From NCBI GenBank assembly GCA_963726105.1, contig CAVSBJ010000011.1, positions 1-64,000 on the forward strand: DNA of 64,000 bases, given 5' to 3'. Position 1 is the stretch's first letter. Each line of letters begins with the position of its first letter. A program made the translations under genes and the position numbers. The DNA is from Roseiarcus sp963726105 (GTDB lineage: Bacteria; Pseudomonadota; Alphaproteobacteria; Rhizobiales; Beijerinckiaceae). Under the pieces are notes generated by a model, which was given only the letters and a program-made list of their open reading frames with translations, was not told the DNA's origin and made no database searches. Positions 17,897 through 26,067 of the stretch are shown here, piece after piece.

Positions 17897-18232
17897 TCAA
17901 TAGAAAGCAGTACAGACACGGTTGCCGTTGTAATCATAGGCCCACTGGGCGCATCGACGAGGTGGCGGGGCGCCGTAGTAACCGGGCGGGCCGCCGTAGT
18001 AACCCGGGCCGGGCGTCGCAGCTGAGCCGATCAGAGCGCCTGAGCCGGCGCCGATCGCGGCGCCGGCCAGCGCGCCGCCGGCGCTGCCCCCCGATACCGC
18101 CGAACCGATGAGCGCCCCGGTGCCCGCGCCCAGAGCTCCGCCGACGAGCGCATTCTGCTGCTGCGGGGTCTGGCAGGCGGAGACCGAGACGGCGGCGGCC
18201 AGCGCCAGCGAAAGCGCCAAAATCTTCTTCAT
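17897..18232 (-). CDS. Glycine-zipper lipoprotein 3
   Basis: This 111-residue lipoprotein is the first gene of the tandem trio. It has a signal peptide and lipobox (VSVSAC), the shared QTPQQQ spacer, a glycine zipper (GGALGAGTGALIGSAVSGGS), and a unique insertion rich in Pro, Gly and Tyr (PGPGYYGGPPGYYGAPPPRR) before the common tail CAQWAYDYNGNRVCTAFY. The insertion is a low-complexity repeat not found in proteins 1 and 2. ATG at 18232 is preceded by GAGGTT. It is probably anchored in the outer membrane. Confidence 0.85.
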   Translation of the reverse strand: MKKILALSLALAAAVSVSACQTPQQQNALVGGALGAGTGALIGSAVSGGSAGGALAGAAIGAGSGALIGSAATPGPGYYGGPPGYYGAPPPRRCAQWAYDYNGNRVCTAFY

Positions 18233-18487
18233 GTGATGCAACCTCACGTCCCTCGTCCCCAAAAGGGCCCCGAAACTCGATTTCGTCGCGCCGCGAAGCC
18301 CTTAACCCGAAAAATGAAGCGGCGGAAGCGGACGAAGTCCCCTCGTGGCCACATTCCCATAATTCGCGTGAAGCTTCAATGAACTTACGGGGCCGTTGGT
18401 TCCGCGCTCGGCACTGGGAATTCCGTTTTGCGGCGTCGGTCCAATTCTACTTGACCGCCGGTGCGTCGGCCTCCTATGCGGACAGTC

Positions 18488-18891
<404 letters not shown>

Positions 18892-18972
18892 GTTTGCTTT
18901 GCTTCTCGTTCAAACTCGGTTCAAGCGGGGATCCCGCCTCCCAAGGATGGGGCCGCCCAAACCCGAAAGGCA

Positions 18973-19560
18973 ATGATGCTGCGCGCTGAAAAAGTCATTC
19001 CGGCCGGCCATTGGTCGGGCGCTCCGGCGGATAGTGTGGTGCTCGACTTCGACGCGCGCTATCGCCGGCGCGTCACGATGACCGGCGTCGGCGGGCTTGA
19101 GTTCATGCTCGACCTCGCGGAAGCGACAATGCTGCGCGGCGGCGACGGTTTGCGGCTCGAGGACGGGCGGGTGGTGGAAGTGGTCGCCGAGCCCGAACCG
19201 CTGGCGGAAATCCGGACGGCAGACCCATTGGCCCTGACCCGCGTCGCCTGGCACTTCGGCAACCGCCATCTGCCGACCGAAATATTGCCAAAGGCGCTGC
19301 GCATTCGCCGCAACTCCGTCATCGAGGCGATGGCCGAGGGTCTCGGGGCGCGCGTGGTCGCGCTCGAGGCGCCGTTCAATCCCGAAGGCGGCGCCTATGT
19401 GAAGGCCGAGGGCGCCGCCCCCGACTCTCACCAGCACGGCCATGATCACGCGCATCATGACCATCATGACGACCACGATCACGGTCACCATGATCACCCT
19501 CACGATCACGCCGGCTGTCATCATCCAGATCACCGGCGCGACCATGGGCATCGCCAATGA
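18973..19560 (+). CDS. ureE: Urease accessory nickel metallochaperone UreE
   Basis: This 195-residue protein delivers Ni(II) to apo-urease with UreFGD. The N-terminal UreE peptide-binding domain and central metal-binding domain are present (ADPLALTRVAWHFGNRHLPT, with the conserved His of the dimeric nickel site). The C-terminus from about residue 150 is a His/Asp-rich tail (repeated HDHHDD-like units, over 20 His) for extra nickel storage. Start at 18973 uses the first ATG; the second ATG (18976) is equally possible. It is followed by ureF and ureG, but no ureABC or ureD is in the window. GC-rich codon use is like the neighbours. Confidence 0.93.
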   Translation: MMLRAEKVIPAGHWSGAPADSVVLDFDARYRRRVTMTGVGGLEFMLDLAEATMLRGGDGLRLEDGRVVEVVAEPEPLAEIRTADPLALTRVAWHFGNRHLPTEILPKALRIRRNSVIEAMAEGLGARVVALEAPFNPEGGAYVKAEGAAPDSHQHGHDHAHHDHHDDHDHGHHDHPHDHAGCHHPDHRRDHGHRQ

Positions 19561-19605
19561 CCTTGAAGCCGCGTGCCCTGAGCTCCCCATGAGGGCTGTG
19601 CGCCG

Positions 19606-20316
19606 GTGACCCTCACGGGCTTCCCGTCATCAGAGGCGCCTGACGCAGACGCGGCCTTGCTGCCCCTGATGCTCTGGCTTTCGCCGGCTTTCCCGGTCGG
19701 CTCGTTCGCCTACTCGCAAGGATTGGAATGGGCGGTGGAGAGCGGCGACATCCGAGACGCCCGTTCGCTCGGCGGCTGGCTGGTCGATCTTTTGACTTTC
19801 GGCGCCCCACGCGCCGACGGCCTCCTGTTCGCGGATTGCTTTCGCGCTGCCGTGGCTGAAGATTGGGACGCCCTCGCAGCGGCCAACGAGCTCGCCGTCG
19901 CGCTCGCCAATTCCGCCGAACGGCGCCTAGAGACCACGTCGCAGGGCGCGGCCTTTGTGGTCGCCGCGCGCGCGGCCTGGGATTGCGAGCCTCTGCGTCA
20001 GCTTTCCCGGGAGGAGCGCGTCTCCTATCCCGCGGCGGTCGCCTCCGCCGCCGCGGGTCACGGACTGCCGCTCGAGGCGAGCCTCCAGGCCTTCATTTTG
20101 GCCCAGATCGCAGCCGCCGTTTCCGCCGTCGTGCGCCTCGGGCCGATCGGCCAGACCGACGGCCAGAAGATTCAGGCGACGCTCATCCCCCGCATACGCG
20201 CGCTTGCCCGTGAGGCGTCGGGCTCCAGCCTGACCGATCTTGGCTCCTGCGCGTTCCGCTCCGACATCGCCGCCATGCGTCACGAGACGCAATATTCGAG
20301 ACTGTTCCGATCATGA
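19606..20316 (+). CDS. ureF: Urease accessory protein UreF
   Basis: This 236-residue UreF forms the UreDFG maturation complex that inserts nickel and carbamate into urease. Motifs seen are LLPLMLWLSPAFPVGSFAYS, the family hallmark, and GLEWAVESGDIRDARSLGGW. The C-terminal QYSRLFRS matches the usual end. The GTG at 19606 is taken as start because no suitable ATG lies between it and the hallmark. The gene ends overlapping the ureG start by four bases (ATGA), indicating translational coupling. Confidence 0.93.
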   Translation: MTLTGFPSSEAPDADAALLPLMLWLSPAFPVGSFAYSQGLEWAVESGDIRDARSLGGWLVDLLTFGAPRADGLLFADCFRAAVAEDWDALAAANELAVALANSAERRLETTSQGAAFVVAARAAWDCEPLRQLSREERVSYPAAVASAAAGHGLPLEASLQAFILAQIAAAVSAVVRLGPIGQTDGQKIQATLIPRIRALAREASGSSLTDLGSCAFRSDIAAMRHETQYSRLFRS

Positions 20317-20942
20317 CCAGCCAACAACCTCTTCGCGTCGGCATCGGTGGTCCGGTCGGTTCCGGCAAGACGGCGCTCATGGAGCAGCTTTGCAAGCGCC
20401 TGCGCGACCAGCTCGACATCGCCGCCATCACCAACGACATCTACACCAAGGAGGACGCCCGCATTCTGGTCGAGGCGGGCGCGCTTCCGCCTGAGCGGAT
20501 CATGGGCGTCGAGACCGGCGGTTGCCCGCATACCGCGATCCGTGAGGACGCCTCGATCAATCTCGCGGCGATCTCGGAAATGCGCAAGCGGTTCACGAAG
20601 CTCGATCTGATCCTCATCGAATCGGGGGGCGACAATCTTGCGGCGACCTTCTCGCCCGAGCTCGCCGATCTTACGATCTATGTCATTGACGTCTCGGGCG
20701 GCGAAAAAATACCGCGCAAGGGCGGCCCAGGCATAACGCGCTCGGACCTGCTCGTGATCAACAAGATCGATCTCGCCCCTTACGTCGGCGCCTCGCTCGA
20801 GGTGATGACGACGGACGCGCTGATGATGCGCAAGGGCCGTCCATTCGTGCTCGCGAACATGAAAATTGGGGAAGGGATGGAGGCGATCATGGCCTTCCTG
20901 AGCCTCAAAGGGGGACTCAAAATCGCCGAGCCGTGGGCGTGA
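20313..20942 (+). CDS. ureG: Urease accessory GTPase UreG
   Basis: This 209-residue SIMIBI-class GTPase powers nickel insertion into urease. It has the P-loop GGPVGSGKTAL (residues 12-22), the ESGGDNL switch region, the invariant Cys-Pro-His motif (GCPHTAIREDASINL) that binds nickel, and NKIDLAPYVGAS for guanine recognition. The length is standard. It is the last gene of the ureEFG operon. Urease structural genes must lie elsewhere if the pathway is complete. Confidence 0.96.
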   Translation: MTSQQPLRVGIGGPVGSGKTALMEQLCKRLRDQLDIAAITNDIYTKEDARILVEAGALPPERIMGVETGGCPHTAIREDASINLAAISEMRKRFTKLDLILIESGGDNLAATFSPELADLTIYVIDVSGGEKIPRKGGPGITRSDLLVINKIDLAPYVGASLEVMTTDALMMRKGRPFVLANMKIGEGMEAIMAFLSLKGGLKIAEPWA

Positions 20943-21009
20943 GCCGCGCCGGAAGTTCGGGCGTAGAATCTTTAAAGTCTGGGGAAGTGGAACTTTGATC
21001 AATTCCGTC

Positions 21010-21026
21010 CGTTCACACTGTGAACG
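21010..21026. promoter_or_regulatory. Palindromic operator upstream of TetR gene
   Basis: CGTTCACACTGTGAACG is a 17-bp palindrome around a central C, ending 18 bp before the ATG of the TetR-family gene. Its position and symmetry suit autoregulation. Assignment is inferred from sequence symmetry only. Confidence 0.5.
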
Positions 21027-21044
21027 CGGATAGACGAGGTTCAA

Positions 21045-21617
21045 ATGGATTCCATGCGTTCCTATCGACACGGGAACCTGCCGGTCGCGTTATTGGCCGC
21101 GGCCCGTGAAATTCTGGACGAGAACGGGTTGCATGCGGTTGGACTGCGCGAGACAGCCAGACGCGTGGGCGTGTCGGCGACGGCGGCTTATCGCCATTTC
21201 ACCAACAAGGAGGATCTCCTTGCTTCCGTCGCGGCCCAGGGTTTCCATGAGCTCGCTGAGGCGATGCAGGGCGCGACGCGAGGCGCCGATCCGCTCGTTC
21301 GCGGTGGTCTTGCCTATATCGAGTTCGCCAACCAGAACCGGGGCCTTTTCCGCCTCATGTTTGGGCCTGTTCTCGCCGAGCGCACGAAATATCCAGCGCT
21401 CCAGGCAGCGAGCGCGGGGGTCGAGGCGATGCTGGTGCGCGGCGTCACCGAAATCGACCCGCGGCCGATCAATGACAATCACGCGGCGATGGCGGCGTGG
21501 GGCCTCGTGCATGGGCTCGCGCATCTGATTGTCGATGGCCTCTTTCCGGCGACGCATGCGGCGCTCCAGGCGGAGGAAATCCTGGCCAAAGTCAGACTGC
21601 CGGAGCCGTTGGCGTAG
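21045..21617 (+). CDS. TetR/AcrR-family transcriptional regulator
   Basis: This 190-residue repressor-type protein has a typical N-terminal DNA-binding domain (ALLAAAREILDENGLHAVGL, then RETARRVGVSATAAYRHFTN). Its C-terminal ligand domain resembles the TetR WHG group (MAAWGLVHGLAHLIVDGLFP). The probable operator palindrome lies at 21010-21026. No target gene is adjacent on the same strand: the next gene downstream is convergent ccrM. It may therefore control itself and distant genes. The inducer cannot be predicted. Confidence 0.88.
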   Translation: MDSMRSYRHGNLPVALLAAAREILDENGLHAVGLRETARRVGVSATAAYRHFTNKEDLLASVAAQGFHELAEAMQGATRGADPLVRGGLAYIEFANQNRGLFRLMFGPVLAERTKYPALQAASAGVEAMLVRGVTEIDPRPINDNHAAMAAWGLVHGLAHLIVDGLFPATHAALQAEEILAKVRLPEPLA

Positions 21618-21866
21618 GACCGACAGCTTGATCGCTCCGCAAACCGACATGCGAGAGCACCATATTCGCGCTTCTGGTTTCAAGCGACCGACTTTGTGGA
21701 GACGTTGACATCATGTCCCTCCATCCGAGCGCGGTCACTCCGAAAGAACATATTTAGCATCCGGATTTGAAGCTCGCGCGGGGGATACTGCGTCGTATTC
21801 GCAGATGCGCCAAGCACAATCACGCGCGTGATTCCGATGGCGGTCAGGTCCCACAGGGATTTGACG

Positions 21867-23069
21867 CTATTGCGCCGCCTCGCGCATCGCCCCGCGCATC
21901 GCGGCGCGCAAGTCGTCGATCGGGGTCAGTTGGCCCTCGCGCTCGACGTGCCAGAAGGTCCAGCCGTTGCAGGCGGGCAGGCCTTGCACCAGCGCGCCGA
22001 TCTTGTGGATCGAGCCGACCGCAGGGCCTACGGCGAGCGCGCCGTCGGCCCGTATCAAGGCGCTATGGCGCCGTCCCGCGTCGACCAGGCGTTCGCCAGG
22101 GCGGGCGAGCCCAGCCTCAACGACGGTTGAGAAAGCCACGCGCGGCTCGCTGCGGCGCGTCGGCGCGAGCGCGAGCGCCGCTTCAGGCAGGGGTTCGACC
22201 ATGTCGATCCGCTCGCGCGCCGCTCTGGCGTAAGCCGGGTCACGCTCGACGCCGATGAACGAGCGGCCGAGGCGCCGCGCAGCGACCCCGGTCGTCCCGG
22301 AGCCGAAAAACGGATCGAGCACCAGATCCCCCGCGTTGGAGGCGGCAAGCAGCACGCGGGCGAGCAGCGCTTCGGGCTTTTGCGTAGGGTGCGCCTTTCG
22401 CCCACTCTTGTCCTTGAGCCGCTCCCCGCCAGTGCAGATGGGCAGGAACCAATCGGAACGGACTTGTACGTCCTCGTTGCCGGCCTTCAGGGTCTCGTAA
22501 TTGAACGTATAGGCCTTGGCCTCGGGGCCGCGCGCCGCCCAAATCATGGTCTCGTGCGCATTGGTGAAGCGGCGCCCGCGGAAGTTCGGCATCGGGTTGG
22601 CTTTGCGCCAGACGATGTCGTTGAGGATCCAGAAACCGAGATCCTGCAAGATCGCGCCGACGCGGAAGATGTTGTGGTAGGAGCCAATGACCACGATCGT
22701 GGCGGCGGGTTTCATCAGGCGCCGGACGGCGGTCAGCCAGTCGCGCGTGAAGGCGTCGTATTCGGCGAAATCGGCGAATTTGTCCCAGGAATCGTCGACC
22801 CCGTCGACCACGCTTTGATCGGGACGCGACAATGCGCCTTCAAGCTGGAGATTGTAGGGAGGATCGGCGAAGACGAGATCAACCGAGGCCGCAGGAAGCC
22901 TCATCATTTCCGCGATACAGTCGCCGATGAGGATCGTGTCGCGGAGAGCGGGCGAAGGATCGCCGAGCGCTTCGATGATTGCGGCCGGGCGTTTCGCCTC
23001 GCCGGTCCCAGTACGCGAAACCTGAATCTGGGCGGGGAGGCGGAACGCTCCGGCACGCGCGATACGCAT
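21867..23069 (-). CDS. ccrM: Cell-cycle-regulated adenine DNA methyltransferase CcrM (GANTC)
   Basis: This 400-residue beta-class N6-adenine methyltransferase presumably methylates GANTC and helps time replication and transcription, as in Caulobacter. The catalytic motif DPPY is at residues 69-72 (VFADPPYNLQLEG) and the SAM motif is FFGSGTTGVAARRLGRSFIG. The C-terminal ~85 residues (from VAFSTVVEAGLARPGERLVD) match the CcrM-specific DNA-recognition extension, which separates it from ordinary HinfI-like enzymes. No restriction enzyme gene is adjacent. It is next to rnhB on the same strand, a common alphaproteobacterial pairing. The N-terminus is somewhat long and an internal start cannot be excluded. 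Confidence 0.93.
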   Translation of the reverse strand: MRIARAGAFRLPAQIQVSRTGTGEAKRPAAIIEALGDPSPALRDTILIGDCIAEMMRLPAASVDLVFADPPYNLQLEGALSRPDQSVVDGVDDSWDKFADFAEYDAFTRDWLTAVRRLMKPAATIVVIGSYHNIFRVGAILQDLGFWILNDIVWRKANPMPNFRGRRFTNAHETMIWAARGPEAKAYTFNYETLKAGNEDVQVRSDWFLPICTGGERLKDKSGRKAHPTQKPEALLARVLLAASNAGDLVLDPFFGSGTTGVAARRLGRSFIGVERDPAYARAARERIDMVEPLPEAALALAPTRRSEPRVAFSTVVEAGLARPGERLVDAGRRHSALIRADGALAVGPAVGSIHKIGALVQGLPACNGWTFWHVEREGQLTPIDDLRAAMRGAMREAAQ

Positions 23070-23247
23070 GAACGCAAATCACTCGACGCATGAGCCGGAT
23101 CAATTGAGCCGGCGCGTCGTTTATGCGCGGTTTAAAGTAAAGGTCCGGTTATGCCGCCGGCCATGCCGCTGTGTCGTTTTCGTACGGCGTCAGTCGTTCT
23201 AAAGGATATTCCGTTTCAACCGTTTAGAAACCTTTTTGGACAGCCTG

Positions 23248-23916
23248 TCATTCTTGTTCGGGCTCGAGTCGGAACGAGCGCCGGTGATAGGGACACGGAC
23301 CCGCCGAGGCCAGCGCCCGGCGGTGCGCGACGGTCGCATAGCCGACATGGTCGGCGAAACCATATTGCGGATATTCGAGCCCGAGATTGCGCATCAGCGC
23401 GTCCCGCATCGTCTTGGCGACAATCGAGGCGGCGGCGATCGACATCGAGAGCGCATCCCCGTCGATGATCGGGCGCGCGGGACAGATGAGGCCGTCCGGC
23501 AGGTCGCGCCCGTCGATCAGCGCGAAGTGCGGACGCACGCTCAAGGCCGCGACCGCCCGCGTCATTGCGCGGAGCGCGGCGCCGCGGATGTTGAAGAGAT
23601 CGATCTCCTCGACGCTGGCGAAGACGACCGAGACGCTCAGCGCCTTGGCGAAGATGATTTCGCAAAGTGATTCGCGCGCGGGCGCCAGGAGCACCTTCGA
23701 ATCGTTCAGCCCCTCGGGCAGATCGTCGGGATCGAGAATGACGGCGGCCACGCCGACCGGCCCGGCGAGCGGGCCGCGCCCGACCTCATCGACCCCGGCG
23801 ACCCATCGATGGCCGTTGGCGAAGGCCTCGCGCTCAAAATCGAAATGGGGCGCGACGACGTTGGGACGCGGTGGCGGAGCGGCCTTTTTCTTTACTTTCT
23901 TCACGCCACTCGCCAC
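23248..23916 (-). CDS. rnhB: Ribonuclease HII
   Basis: This 222-residue RNase HII removes ribonucleotides from DNA and RNA-DNA hybrids. The characteristic N-terminal active-site motif is VAGVDEVGRGPLAGPVGVAA, with further acidic residues in ALIDGRDLPDG and DALSMSIAAASIVAKTMRD. The first ~20 residues are Lys/Pro-rich (VKKVKKKAAPPPRP), a basic tail common in this order. It precedes ccrM with a 178-bp gap and is divergent from ruvC. Confidence 0.94.
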   Translation of the reverse strand: MASGVKKVKKKAAPPPRPNVVAPHFDFEREAFANGHRWVAGVDEVGRGPLAGPVGVAAVILDPDDLPEGLNDSKVLLAPARESLCEIIFAKALSVSVVFASVEEIDLFNIRGAALRAMTRAVAALSVRPHFALIDGRDLPDGLICPARPIIDGDALSMSIAAASIVAKTMRDALMRNLGLEYPQYGFADHVGYATVAHRRALASAGPCPYHRRSFRLEPEQE

Positions 23917-24102
23917 GAATCGCGCCTTTCGTTGGGCCGCAGGCTAACGCAGCCTCAGCCGGCGAGCCAAGGCGGGATATGGAAATGCCGGTGGAAAGAG
24001 GCGTATTGCGCTGCCCCGTCCGCACGAGAAGCCAATGGATCGAAACACGTTGACTCGCGTGTGCAAATGCGCCGGCGCGCGAATTCGTATATCAGAGATA
24101 TT

Positions 24103-24606
24103 ATGACCATCGGCGCGATTCGCATTCTCGGCGTCGATCCCGGCCTGCGCGCGACCGGCTGGGGCGTGATCGAGGCCGCCGGATCGCGGCTGATCTTCAT
24201 CGGCTGCGGCTCGATCGAAACCGACGCCGCAACCTCGCTCGCCGAGCGTCTGGCGGCGATCCATCGCTTGCTCACCGGGTTGGTCGAGCGCGAGGGCCCG
24301 CATGAGGCCGCCGTCGAGGAGACATTCATCAACCGCGATCCGCAGTCGGCGCTGAAACTCGGGCAGGCGCGCGGCGTTGCGCTCGCGACATTAGCTCTGA
24401 CCGGGCTGCCGGTGGCGGAATATGCCGCGAACCTCATCAAGAAGACGGTCGTCGGCGTGGGCCACGCAGAAAAGCGGCAGGTGGCCATGATGGTCCGGAT
24501 GTTGTTGCCGGCCTCGACCGCATCGAGTCCGGACGCGGCGGACGCGCTCGCCGTCGCCATCTGCCACGCGCAGCATCGCGGGGCGCGCGCGCGAGGCGCG
24601 GCATGA
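24103..24606 (+). CDS. ruvC: Holliday-junction endonuclease RuvC
   Basis: This 167-residue resolvase cleaves Holliday junctions symmetrically with RuvAB. Conserved acidic residues lie in ILGVDPGLRATGWG, AVEETFINRDPQSALKLGQA and SPDAADALAVAICH. The ATG at 24103 is chosen because the conserved start is immediately downstream; the 98 codons of open frame upstream run into the divergent rnhB region and are not conserved protein. The stop overlaps the ruvA start by 4 bp. Confidence 0.95.
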   Translation: MTIGAIRILGVDPGLRATGWGVIEAAGSRLIFIGCGSIETDAATSLAERLAAIHRLLTGLVEREGPHEAAVEETFINRDPQSALKLGQARGVALATLALTGLPVAEYAANLIKKTVVGVGHAEKRQVAMMVRMLLPASTASSPDAADALAVAICHAQHRGARARGAA

Positions 24607-25217
24607 TCGGGAAGCTCAAGGGCGTCGTCGAAAGCGCGGACGAGGAGACCCTCATTCTCGATGTCAATGGCGTCGGCTATCTCGTTTCCGCTTCGGCTCG
24701 CACCCTCCGCGCGCTGCCCGGCGTCGGCGAACAGGCTGAGCTCTTGATCGAGACGCATGTGCGCGAAGACGCGATCAGACTTTACGGCTTCGTCACTGCG
24801 GGCGAGCGCGATTGGTTTCGCCTGCTCCAGAGCGTGCAGGGCGTCGGCGCCAAGGTTGCGCTCGGGATTCTCGGCGCGCTCTCGGCGGAAGCGTTGAGCA
24901 CGGCGGTCGCGAGGCAGGACAAGGCGATGATGGCGCGCGCGCCGGGCGTTGGCCCGAAGCTCGCCGCGCGCCTCGTGCTCGAGCTCAAGGACAAGGCGCC
25001 GGCGCTGTCCATCGCCGATTTCGTCCACGCGGAATCAGGGCGCGACCACGCGCCTCGACTGGCTAAGGCCGCGGAGGACGCGGTCCTCGCTCTGGTTGGC
25101 CTCGGCTATGCTCAGGCCCAGGCCGCGTCCGCCGTGGCGAGGATTTCCGCTCAGCTCGGACCGGCGGCCGAGACCGCCGCCCTCATCCGCGCGGGCCTCA
25201 AGGAACTGGCGCAGTGA
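24603..25217 (+). CDS. ruvA: Holliday-junction DNA helicase subunit RuvA
   Basis: This 204-residue RuvA binds four-way junctions as a tetramer and loads RuvB. It starts with the OB-fold (MIGKLKGVVESADEETLILD), has two helix-hairpin-helix motifs (LQSVQGVGAKVALGILGALS and APGVGPKLAARLVLELKD) and a C-terminal three-helix domain (AVLALVGLGYAQAQAASAVA) that contacts RuvB. It is translationally coupled to ruvC. Two unrelated small genes separate it from ruvB. Confidence 0.96.
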   Translation: MIGKLKGVVESADEETLILDVNGVGYLVSASARTLRALPGVGEQAELLIETHVREDAIRLYGFVTAGERDWFRLLQSVQGVGAKVALGILGALSAEALSTAVARQDKAMMARAPGVGPKLAARLVLELKDKAPALSIADFVHAESGRDHAPRLAKAAEDAVLALVGLGYAQAQAASAVARISAQLGPAAETAALIRAGLKELAQ

Positions 25218-25261
25218 ACTGCTTTCCCCGTATCCTGCGCGAGATGCGATGGATTAAGATA

Positions 25262-25474
25262 ATGAGCGCCACATCGAAGCTCTCCTCGAAATACCAGCTA
25301 TCAATTCCGAAGGCTGTTCGGGAACGCTTGGGCTCGCGGCCCGGCCAGAGGATCGCTTTCATCGACCACGGTTACGGTGTAGCGGTGGTCCCCGTGCCGG
25401 ATCGTGAGGACCTCGCCGGCATGGCGAGGGGGGCCAACATCGACAATTACCGCGACCGCGACGATCGATATTGA
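25262..25474 (+). CDS. AbrB/MazE/SpoVT-type DNA-binding protein, orphan
   Basis: This predicted 70-residue protein has the swapped-hairpin AbrB fold (SKLSSKYQLSIPKAVRERLG, then RPGQRIAFIDHGYGVAVVPV). Such proteins are usually antitoxins of VapBC/MazEF-type pairs or transition-state regulators. The start at 25262 removes 16 upstream codons that lack conservation; a start at 25214, overlapping the ruvA stop, is possible. No PIN-domain or MazF toxin follows; the next gene is a membrane protein. It is therefore an orphan antitoxin or an autonomous regulator, embedded in the ruv operon. Confidence 0.75.
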   Translation: MSATSKLSSKYQLSIPKAVRERLGSRPGQRIAFIDHGYGVAVVPVPDREDLAGMARGANIDNYRDRDDRY

Positions 25475-25505
25475 TGCACGCCGTCTACGCGCCCAAGGGC
25501 TCGCT

Positions 25506-26066
25506 ATGAGCGGCCGGCCCTTCTTTGTCCCGATGATCGGCATCGTGCTCTTGTTCGCAGCGTTGGGTCCGGCCATCGGCGGGGTGCTGTTCATTCCCCT
25601 TTCCGTCGTCTTCAAGACGCCCACGGATCTCGAGGCGATCGGGCTTGTGGTTTTGATCAGCACGTTCTTTGGCCACGCCCTCGGACTGATCGCGGCCTAT
25701 ATTGTCGGCGTCGGGCCGGCCGCCGCGACCGGGTTTCTTTATGCGCTCTGGGACGCCGTGGCGCCGACGCGCGCGCCGCGCGCACTTGTCGCCGCTCTTA
25801 TTGGCGGCGTGCTCGTCTATGGCCTCCTCTTGCGCCTCAACCCGGTCTGGGCGTCGTTCGAAATGACGATCAGGACCAACGTCAGCCCTGAGGCCGGGGA
25901 CTGGGCTTTTCCGGGCCGCGTCGGCGTCACGCTCGGCCATGCTTTCGTCGCTTGCGCCGCGATCGCAGGTCTTGTCTGCGCATTCGCCGCAAACCTCGTT
26001 GGACTCACCATGCGACCGGAACTGAGCTTGGCCGATCGCCTTCATCCCCCGGGCGAAGGCGGCTGA
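25506..26066 (+). CDS. Conserved-looking integral membrane protein between ruvA and ruvB
   Basis: This 186-residue protein has about four to five predicted membrane segments: FFVPMIGIVLLFAALGPAIG, GLVVLISTFFGHALGLIAAY, AATGFLYALWDAV, ALVAALIGGVLVYGLLL and AFVACAAIAGLVCAFAANLV. I do not recognise the family. The ATG at 25506 lies 31 bp after the AbrB gene; an open frame upstream overlaps that gene and is not used. Its stop is directly followed by the ruvB GTG, so it is probably translated from the same message. Function is unknown and nothing in its sequence suggests a recombination role. Confidence 0.75.
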   Translation: MSGRPFFVPMIGIVLLFAALGPAIGGVLFIPLSVVFKTPTDLEAIGLVVLISTFFGHALGLIAAYIVGVGPAAATGFLYALWDAVAPTRAPRALVAALIGGVLVYGLLLRLNPVWASFEMTIRTNVSPEAGDWAFPGRVGVTLGHAFVACAAIAGLVCAFAANLVGLTMRPELSLADRLHPPGEGG

Positions 26067-26067
26067 G

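Noticed and set aside
21867..23069. DNA methyltransferase as part of a restriction-modification system
   Set aside because: The C-terminal extension and linkage to rnhB point to the solitary CcrM; no nuclease gene lies beside it.
23809..24102. N-terminal extension of RuvC by 98 codons
   Set aside because: The conserved RuvC N-terminus starts at 24103; the extension lies in the divergent promoter region.
23955..25028. Open frame of 357 codons on the minus strand across ruvC and ruvA
   Set aside because: Antisense to two verified conserved genes, with no domain of its own.
25262..26066. AbrB protein plus membrane protein as a classical toxin-antitoxin pair
   Set aside because: No PIN, MazF-like or other known toxin domain is present; the second protein has several membrane segments and is larger than small hydrophobic toxins. 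Kept only as an open question.
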